Positions 7,109 to 11,705 of a stretch of 11,705 nt of DNA are shown here, one piece after another; within the stretch, counting starts at the first letter, position 1; each line of letters opens with the position of its first letter. The notes under the pieces were generated by a model. That model made no database searches and was not told where the DNA came from. It saw only the letters and a program-made list of their open reading frames with translations. The position numbers and the translations under genes were made by a program. Origin of the DNA: Desulfuromonadaceae bacterium (GTDB taxonomy: Bacteria > Desulfobacterota > Desulfuromonadia > Desulfuromonadales > SZUA-540); assembly GCA_003250235.1 (NCBI GenBank), contig QKGY01000365.1:1-11705 (forward strand), given 5' to 3'.

Positions 7109-7137
7109 TTGACAGCTGTCGCCGATTCCGCTAGATT
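7109..7137 (+). promoter_or_regulatory. Sigma70 promoter of usp, overlapping a 10-bp palindrome
   Basis: TTGACA (7109-7114), a 17-bp spacer and TAGATT (7132-7137) form a plausible sigma70 promoter with transcription start near 7144. This is followed closely by AGGAGG (7154-7159) and the ATG at 7165. The perfect palindrome GACAGCTGTC (7111-7120) covers most of the -35 box, where a bound protein would block RNA polymerase. Confidence 0.65.
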
Positions 7138-7164
7138 TGACAGGCAGTTATCCAGGAGGCATCC

Positions 7165-7617
7165 ATGCTGAATCTGAGCAAGAAAATTCTGGTGGCTATC
7201 GATGGCTCACCGCAGTCCGACAAGGCCGCCGAAGAGGCTGTACGCCTGGCGATGGCCTCGGGCTCCCGTTTTAAAAGCAAGGTGTATGCCATTCTGGTGC
7301 TTCCTGGCATGAGGGCACCGTCCTTTACCGATTTTTTCCCGTCTTTGCCTGCTACGGAACGGCCGGACTGGGAAGAAAAGCGACAGAGGATTTTTTATGT
7401 GGTGGAAAAAGCGGCGGCGGAGGCTGAAATCCCCCTCGTCAGTGAGGTGGTATATGGTGATGCCGCTGAAGAGATTCTGTCATATGCCGAACAACAGGAA
7501 ATCGACGTTGTTGTCATTGGTTCCGCAGGTTCGGGGCGTGTCAAAAGGACCCTGATGGGGAGCGTTTCGACGAAGGTTGCCATGCATTCGCGCTGTTCGG
7601 TATACATCGTGCGTTAG
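7165..7617 (+). CDS. Universal stress protein (UspA family, ATP-binding type)
   Basis: A 150-residue single-domain Usp protein of the usual length. It begins KKILVAIDGSPQSDKAAEEA, with Asp13 where ATP-binding members contact adenine. Near the end is a complete G-2X-G-9X-G-S motif (Gly119, Gly122, Gly132-Ser133), so it is likely the nucleotide-binding MJ0577 type. The end, CSVYIVR, resembles the usual C-P-V-x-V-V strand, with Ser in place of Pro. Such proteins are cytosolic dimers induced by stress or growth arrest, and the exact role is usually unknown. An AGGAGG site lies five bases before the ATG. It is a single-gene unit with its own promoter and terminator, divergent from the iclR-family gene across ~300 bases. 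Confidence 0.93.
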   Translation: MLNLSKKILVAIDGSPQSDKAAEEAVRLAMASGSRFKSKVYAILVLPGMRAPSFTDFFPSLPATERPDWEEKRQRIFYVVEKAAAEAEIPLVSEVVYGDAAEEILSYAEQQEIDVVVIGSAGSGRVKRTLMGSVSTKVAMHSRCSVYIVR

Positions 7618-7681
7618 ACGCCGTGATGGGAGGATGATTTTTTTTAGAATCGGACGACATTCTGGACGGTTTTCTCAAACC

Positions 7682-7713
7682 CCCGGCCTTCGATGAAAGA
7701 TGCCGGGTTTTTT
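7682..7713 (+). terminator. Rho-independent terminator after usp
   Basis: CCCGGC (7682-7687) pairs with GCCGGG (7702-7707) around a 14-base loop, followed by TTTTTT (7708-7713). On the minus strand the same stem is followed only by a short T-run. It ends four bases before the stop of the convergent isomerase gene and may slow transcripts from both sides. Confidence 0.75.
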
Positions 7714-7717
7714 ATTG

Positions 7718-8602
7718 TCATTCCACCGGATTACCCGGTGCCTTCGCGGAGAGGGCATCCGGCTGAGGTAACCGGGGCGCACAGTTTCCCAAGGGACAGT
7801 AGGTGTCGGCCGGGGGATTGAACCGGGTTTCCCGGCACAGGTATTCAAAAATTTCCGCCATGCTTTCGCGGATGAGCTCCTGCTCCTCCGGGAATTCATG
7901 CGGGGAGAGTTCCAAAGTGATCGCCTCGTTGTAGGCGGTTTGCCTCAGATGATTGAGAAAACGGGTCAGAGGCAGAACACCATGGCCGGGGAGAAGATGT
8001 TCCCTGCCGTATCCGTAGTCGGAAAAGTGAATGTTGCGCATCCGGCCCGAATCGTAAAAGAGGTGAAAGTCATGCAGAAAGTTGGCTTTTGAAGACCCCA
8101 TGTGCGCGGTATCAAAAGTCAGATAGAGATTCTTTTCCTGCATGAACCGGATCATCTTCTGGGTCTGCCCCAGGATATAGGGGTTGGTTTTGAACGCGCC
8201 GGTACAGGGCATGTTCTCCATGGTGATGATGACCTGATTCTGCCCGACCTCTTCCTGAAAATTCTTCACTTTGGTCAGCCATCGCCAGAACTTCAATTCC
8301 ATCCCCATCCAGGAGGGGGGATGAAAGTTGATGAGCGGGATCCCTGCTTCCAAGGCCAGGGTCGTGGTACGAAAGAGCTGGTTGATTTTATTGCCCCACC
8401 CGTCCAGCTCCAAGAAGGGGGCGTGCAGGGACGCCACCGGGAGGATCTGCTGCAGGTCCCGTATCAGAGCCAGGTTGTCCTCATACTGGAAGTCATAGCC
8501 GATGATGACCTCCATACCGTCGAAGCCTGTATCCCGGGCTATTTCAAAAACAGTGGGCAGGGGAAGGGTATAGAGGCTGCCCGCAGACAAGATTAGCTTC
8601 AT
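7718..8602 (-). CDS. Sugar phosphate isomerase/epimerase-like TIM-barrel protein
   Basis: A 294-residue protein of the AP-endonuclease family 2 / xylose isomerase-like TIM-barrel superfamily. Likely metal-site or active-site residues, from strand-end motifs, are GFDGMEV (Glu31), SLHAP (His60), NFHPP (His94), TMENMP (Glu129), TFDTAHMG (Asp164, His167), IHFSDYG (His192, Asp195), the loop LPGHG (204-208) and LELSP (Glu231). These support a divalent-metal enzyme that isomerises or epimerises a sugar or similar polyol. The sequence does not separate that from a nuclease (endonuclease IV), though the length and divergence favour the sugar-enzyme group. The last ~35 residues form a proline-rich tail with two cysteines (CPLGNC, 269-274). 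The ATG at 8602 has no strong ribosome site. The gene lies 83 bases after the symporter, in the same direction. Confidence 0.82.
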   Translation of the reverse strand: MKLILSAGSLYTLPLPTVFEIARDTGFDGMEVIIGYDFQYEDNLALIRDLQQILPVASLHAPFLELDGWGNKINQLFRTTTLALEAGIPLINFHPPSWMGMELKFWRWLTKVKNFQEEVGQNQVIITMENMPCTGAFKTNPYILGQTQKMIRFMQEKNLYLTFDTAHMGSSKANFLHDFHLFYDSGRMRNIHFSDYGYGREHLLPGHGVLPLTRFLNHLRQTAYNEAITLELSPHEFPEEQELIRESMAEIFEYLCRETRFNPPADTYCPLGNCAPRLPQPDALSAKAPGNPVE

Positions 8603-8685
8603 AGCTGACTCGCAGGACGAATAAAATATTTACGGTGAACCGAAAACCGTTTCTGGTCCTTTGTGTTTCAAAAAACATCCCTTTC

Positions 8686-10209
8686 TCAGGGGGTATGCAC
8701 CTTTTCCAGCAAAAACCGGCGAATCTCATCCGGCGGGGGCGGGGTGAGCAGGGAGACGCCGATGGTGATCAGAATGACCAGAGGTGCTCCCAATAGCGCC
8801 GATCCCGTAGGGGGCAGAAGGTCTTGCAGGCCGGGAATCAGCTGCCCCAGAATGAGGGGGGCAAAGGTGATCAGCAGCCCCGTGATCATGCCGGCGATGG
8901 CTCCCTGCTTGTTGGTCCTGTCCCACCAGATCCCTAATAGGAAGACGGGGAAAAGGGTGTTTCCGGCCAGAGCAAACGCGACCGCTGTGATTTCAGCGAT
9001 CAGGGCTGCCGGTTTGGCCGCGACGATCAGTACCACCATGGCCAGGACCAGCGTGGTCACCTTGGCCACGGCCATGCGCTGCCGCTCCGTCGCCGTGGGG
9101 TTGATGAGCTGGTAATAGATGTCGTAGGAAAAGGCTCCCGCCCCGGCGATGAGAAGGCCGGTGACGGTGGAGAAGGCGGCAATGATGGCGGCGATGGCGA
9201 CGATGCCGGTGATCCAGGACGGCAGACTGGCCCATTCCGCCGATTTGATCACAATAATATCCGCCAGGGCCCGGGCTGTTTCCGGATTGACCGCGACGCC
9301 ATGTCTCAGCTCCCACACCTTGGCGAAGGTCGCGTAGGCGGGGGCGCTCCAGTAAAGAAGGCCAATGAAAAAAAGTCCCCAGACCACGCTCCAGCGGGCG
9401 TCCCGGATGTTGGGGACGGTATAGAACCGTGACAGCACGTGGGGTAGCCCGGCGGTTCCCACCATGAGGGTGAAGCAGAGGGCGATCCATTGATAGGGGG
9501 TGCCGTGCAGCCAGGGGGCCGTCCCTGCCAGATCGGGACGGGAGAGTATTTCCTGCAGGGCCGCTCCATAGCCGATCTGCGGAACAGGCCAGAAAAAGCC
9601 GAGTTTTTTAGCCACCAGGAACAGGGGGAAGATGAAGCAGAGGATGAGCACCGTGTAGTGAAACCGCTGGTTGCGAAGGGCCCCGAGCGTCCCCGACAGC
9701 ACCAGGTAAGAGATGACGACCGCGGTCCCGAAGATCAGGGCCGGAATATAGCTCAGACCGAAGATCCAGGAGAAGACCAGGCCGATCCCTTTATACTGTG
9801 CCACGCAGTAAATCAGGGAGATCAGGATGGCGATGCTGGCCGATAGCACCCGTGCCCAGGGGGATGCGTAGCGGGCTTCGACAAACTCGGGGGCTGTATA
9901 CTTGCCGAACCGGCGGATTTGCGCTCCCATGAGAATCAGCAGCAGCACGTAGCCTCCCGTCCAGCCGATGATGTAGGCAAAGGCGAAATATCCCTGAAGG
10001 TAAAAAATGCCGGCAATGCCGAGGATGGAGGCAGCACTCATCCAGTTTGAGGCGATGGCGGCACCGATGCCTATGCGCCCGACGGAGCGCCCGGAGACCA
10101 GGTAGTATTCGCCCTTGGCGGTTCGGCTGGCGAGGCCCACCAGGATGAAAATGGCCAGGACGGCAAACAGCAGCAGGGCAGGAGCCAGTTTCAGGTGTTC
10201 TGCGAGCAT
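8686..10209 (-). CDS. Sodium:solute symporter, large subunit (SSS family, VC_2705-like)
   Basis: A 507-residue inner-membrane permease of the sodium:solute symporter family (TC 2.A.21), with about 13 hydrophobic helices. Family landmarks are YYLVSGRSVGRIG (35-47), AIASNWMSAASILGIAG (51-67), YIIGWTGGYVLL (79-90), RRFGKYTAPEF, then GTAGLPHVLSRFYTVPNIRDARWS in the middle, and AAFSTVTGLLIAGAGAFSYD later. The GLPHVL.RFYTVP motif and the DUF4212 partner place it in the VC_2705-type branch, related to acetate and monocarboxylate permeases such as ActP. Acetate or another short organic acid is a reasonable guess, not shown. AAGGAG lies six bases before the ATG at 10209. The stop of the small subunit is nine bases upstream, so the pair is one operon. 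Confidence 0.92.
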   Translation of the reverse strand: MLAEHLKLAPALLLFAVLAIFILVGLASRTAKGEYYLVSGRSVGRIGIGAAIASNWMSAASILGIAGIFYLQGYFAFAYIIGWTGGYVLLLILMGAQIRRFGKYTAPEFVEARYASPWARVLSASIAILISLIYCVAQYKGIGLVFSWIFGLSYIPALIFGTAVVISYLVLSGTLGALRNQRFHYTVLILCFIFPLFLVAKKLGFFWPVPQIGYGAALQEILSRPDLAGTAPWLHGTPYQWIALCFTLMVGTAGLPHVLSRFYTVPNIRDARWSVVWGLFFIGLLYWSAPAYATFAKVWELRHGVAVNPETARALADIIVIKSAEWASLPSWITGIVAIAAIIAAFSTVTGLLIAGAGAFSYDIYYQLINPTATERQRMAVAKVTTLVLAMVVLIVAAKPAALIAEITAVAFALAGNTLFPVFLLGIWWDRTNKQGAIAGMITGLLITFAPLILGQLIPGLQDLLPPTGSALLGAPLVILITIGVSLLTPPPPDEIRRFLLEKVHTP

Positions 10210-10218
10210 GACATCTCC

Positions 10219-10551
10219 TTATTTTCGCTTCCGGTACTGGCCGGTCAACCTGTCGACGAAAAGGTTGTAGAGGAGGCAGAGCAGGATGAACCAGAGAATA
10301 ATGAACTGCCCGGAATACCAGTAGTGGAAGGGAAATCCGAAAAGGATCTTTTCGGTCAGGGGGCTGCTGCCATCGGGGCTCTTTTCGAGCAGTACCAGCA
10401 GGAACTGGAAGCCGAAGGTGAAACAGGCCCAGCTGGCCAGAAGTACCCAAATGTAGTGCACCTTTTTGCGCATGAACCCCGGCAGGGGACGGAAAAAATT
10501 GATTCGCCCTTTTTCGCTGGGCTCGTTCTGGCGGTCTGGCTCGGTATTCAC
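10219..10551 (-). CDS. DUF4212 symporter small subunit
   Basis: A ~110-residue membrane protein of the DUF4212 family, the small partner of VC_2705-type sodium:solute symporters. The hallmark segments are INFFRPLPGFMRKK, a first membrane helix (IWVLLASWACFTFGFQFLLVLL), the linker ILFGFPFHYWYSGQF, and a second helix (IILWFILLCLLYNLF) ending in VDRLTGQYRKRK. The chosen start is the GTG at 10551-10549, because AGGAGGA (10561-10555) lies just before it. The in-frame ATG at 10608 would add 19 residues (MTSKHEPFCTDPDFLLGGI) that do not look like the family and has a weak, distant ribosome site. The gene sits nine bases before the permease gene. It probably stabilises or modulates the permease; its exact role is not established. 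Confidence 0.9.
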   Translation of the reverse strand: MNTEPDRQNEPSEKGRINFFRPLPGFMRKKVHYIWVLLASWACFTFGFQFLLVLLEKSPDGSSPLTEKILFGFPFHYWYSGQFIILWFILLCLLYNLFVDRLTGQYRKRK

Positions 10552-10554
10552 GAT

Positions 10555-10561
10555 TCCTCCT
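10555..10561 (-). promoter_or_regulatory. Ribosome binding site fixing the DUF4212 start at GTG
   Basis: A full AGGAGGA stands three bases upstream of GTG (10551-10549) on the minus strand. This is the strongest ribosome site near the gene and argues against the longer ATG start at 10608. Confidence 0.65.
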
Positions 10562-10632
10562 AAAAGAAAATCCGGGTCTGTGCAGAACGGTTCGTGTTTC
10601 GAGGTCATTGAGAGAGATCCTCGCCACAGGCA

Positions 10633-11163
10633 TCAGGCCATGGGCGGATCCTCGGCTTTCATCACTTCTCTCAGCACGGCGGTGGCATAGCTGCCTCGCG
10701 GCAGACTGAAGGTGAGGACCAGGTCCTCTTTCTCCTGTTGGGTCTCATATCCTTCGAGCGGGACGCGCAGGGCACGTCGCTCGCCTTCCATCGCCAGACC
10801 CTCCCCCAGTCTGAAGTCTTCCCGTTTCAGCCCCTCTTTGAGGAGCAGGCTCTCCTCCAGGATGCCGGCCTGTCCCTTGGCCAGGGTTACTTTATAACCG
10901 TAGAGGGGCGCGGAGGGGCTGATTTCGAAACGGTCGGCACGCGGCTGTTCCTGGCGAGGGTCCTCGACAATAAAGCAGGCGCCGTTGTCATGCTTGAAGG
11001 CCAGGTCACCCGTCCAGAGACTGTCCAGGGTGTCGAGGCGCATCTCAACCAGCCGATCGAAGAGATGGGACTGGTAGGCCGAAAGGTACAGGCGCAACCG
11101 GTTTCGCGGCAGGGATAAGGCCGCCTCCCGGTGGGATTTTCCTTTGAGCAGCAGGTTCAGCAT
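10633..11163 (-). CDS. truD: tRNA pseudouridine(13) synthase TruD, C-terminal part (separate frame)
   Basis: A 176-codon frame encoding the C-terminal half of TruD. It contains RNRLRLYLSAYQSHLFDRLVEMRL (about residues 20-43), the family's conserved (L/W)LSAxQSxLFN-type segment, then an insertion (TRUD) domain and a return to the catalytic core ending LPRGSYATAVLREVM. It lacks the catalytic aspartate, which is in the upstream frame, so it cannot act alone. Its ATG (11163-11161) overlaps the stop of the upstream frame by seven bases (ATGCTGA), the two differ by -1, and only a weak AAGG lies nine bases before it. This is either one gene broken by a one-base-type frameshift or deletion, a sequencing error, or a coupled split gene. 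The rest of this frame is intact and well conserved. Confidence 0.82.
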   Translation of the reverse strand: MLNLLLKGKSHREAALSLPRNRLRLYLSAYQSHLFDRLVEMRLDTLDSLWTGDLAFKHDNGACFIVEDPRQEQPRADRFEISPSAPLYGYKVTLAKGQAGILEESLLLKEGLKREDFRLGEGLAMEGERRALRVPLEGYETQQEKEDLVLTFSLPRGSYATAVLREVMKAEDPPMA

Positions 11164-11705
11164 GGCAGGGTGCCTTGCAGGTCTCCGGCCTGGTAGCGTT
11201 CCGCCGCCTCGCGCCAGCGCTCATTGCTTATTTCCTGCGGGTCGCCGATCACCTGCCGGCAGGCTTCCGCATAGTCCTGTCGCAACAGGGCTCTGCCGAT
11301 GAGGTGAGAGTTGCCCAGGGACCCGTAGCGCTGCTGGCCGAAACGATTCGGAACCCCGACAGTTTTCAGGACGTGCAGAATATCCTCGGCCAGGTCGCGG
11401 GCGCCCTGTTTCACGGCGCGGATGCGTATGGTAAAGCGGTTTCCCGCCAGGTGCCCCAGGCGAAGCTTGTTGCGGTGATACTCCCAGGACAGGATGCGTA
11501 TGCCCGGCAGATCGAGCTTCTTGATGTCGTCAGGGGATACCCCCTGGAAAGAGAGTCGCTGGCGGGTGGTGGCCCGGGCGTCCTTCAGACCGGCATAGCC
11601 GACATCCCTGCTGCGAACGTTCAGGGCGGAAGCCATCTTCTGGATCAGGTCAAAGGTGGTCAGCCCGGTTTTTTCCACCTCCACATACAGGTGCTCACCC
11701 TCGCC
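11157..11705 (-). CDS. truD: tRNA pseudouridine(13) synthase TruD, N-terminal part (partial, 5' end off window)
   Basis: The frame is open from the right edge to a TGA at 11159-11157 (~182 codons) and begins GEGEHLYVEVEKTGLTT, the standard TruD lead-in to the catalytic motif. GYAGLKDARATTRQRLSF carries the catalytic aspartate (in LKDA), and PNRFGQQRYGSLGNSHLIG matches the conserved N-x-F-G-x-Q-R-(F/Y)-G motif. TruD converts U13 of certain tRNAs to pseudouridine. The true N-terminus (~40-60 residues, with the F-x-V-x-E motif) lies beyond the window. The frame ends QGTLPC and then stops, while the next TruD segments continue in the -1 frame from 11163. The break falls in the helical stretch between the QRYG motif and the YLSAYQSHLF segment. 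Function depends on whether the break is real. Confidence 0.85.
   Translation of the reverse strand, partial: GEGEHLYVEVEKTGLTTFDLIQKMASALNVRSRDVGYAGLKDARATTRQRLSFQGVSPDDIKKLDLPGIRILSWEYHRNKLRLGHLAGNRFTIRIRAVKQGARDLAEDILHVLKTVGVPNRFGQQRYGSLGNSHLIGRALLRQDYAEACRQVIGDPQEISNERWREAAERYQAGDLQGTLPC

Noticed and set aside
8632..8650. Inverted repeat ACGGT/ACCGT between symporter and isomerase
   Set aside because: A 5-bp stem with a nine-base loop and a mixed A/T tail is within chance expectation.
8671..8698. Possible short terminator at the end of the symporter (CCCT/AGGG stem, then a run of six T on the minus strand)
   Set aside because: The stem is only 4 bp, overlaps the stop codon and is separated from the T-run by three bases, so it is too weak to call.
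10600..10623. CGAGG/CCTCG inverted repeat between truD and the DUF4212 gene
   Set aside because: A 5-bp stem with a 14-base loop and no T-run; not convincing as terminator or operator.
9791..10633. A 280-codon minus-strand frame overlapping the DUF4212 and permease genes
   Set aside because: It is out of frame with two membrane proteins having recognisable family motifs, and its Pro/Arg/His-rich translation is typical of a shadow frame.

Overview
The window looks like a chromosomal stretch from a GC-rich deltaproteobacterium, most like the Desulfuromonadales (Geobacter, Pelobacter and Desulfuromonas relatives). This rests on the mix of genes: a FAA1-type acyl-CoA synthetase, an SSS symporter paired with a DUF4212 small subunit, HEAT-repeat proteins with a YxPxHP N-terminal domain, and an IclR regulator. 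It is inference from gene content, not a database match. No rRNA, tRNA, CRISPR array, insertion sequence or prophage gene was seen. Genes are densely packed and mostly on the minus strand.

Region 1 (1-4407, minus) is a probable four-gene operon read right to left: long-chain acyl-CoA synthetase, isochorismatase-like hydrolase (joined to the synthetase by a TGATG stop/start overlap), a HEAT-repeat protein, and a partial gene running off the left edge. The last two proteins share a diverged N-terminal domain, so they look like adjacent paralogues. Region 2 (4408-5922) has a divergent intergenic region with a large imperfect hairpin, then coaE (dephospho-CoA kinase, plus strand). coaE converges on an alpha/beta hydrolase gene (minus), and the two overlap by 74 bp at their 3' ends. 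CoA synthesis therefore lies back to back with a CoA-consuming ligase.

Region 3 (5923-7717) is a small regulatory island. The hydrolase has a near-consensus sigma70 promoter. The lone iclR-family gene (minus) has its own promoter and a clear Rho-independent terminator. A universal stress protein gene (usp, plus) is transcribed divergently from iclR, with a promoter whose -35 box overlaps a perfect 10-bp palindrome, and it ends in a terminator. Region 4 (7718-10551, minus) is a two-subunit sodium:solute symporter (DUF4212 small subunit, then a 507-residue permease), followed by a TIM-barrel sugar-phosphate isomerase/epimerase-like gene. Region 5 (10633-11705, minus) is truD (tRNA pseudouridine-13 synthase), split into two overlapping reading frames and cut off at the right edge.

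Most genes are recognisable housekeeping or carbon-metabolism genes. I do not see a clear new defence or mobile system. The points most worth a second look are the split truD, the tandem YxPxHP-domain proteins, the coupled acyl-CoA synthetase/isochorismatase-fold pair, and the palindromes in the two divergent intergenic regions.
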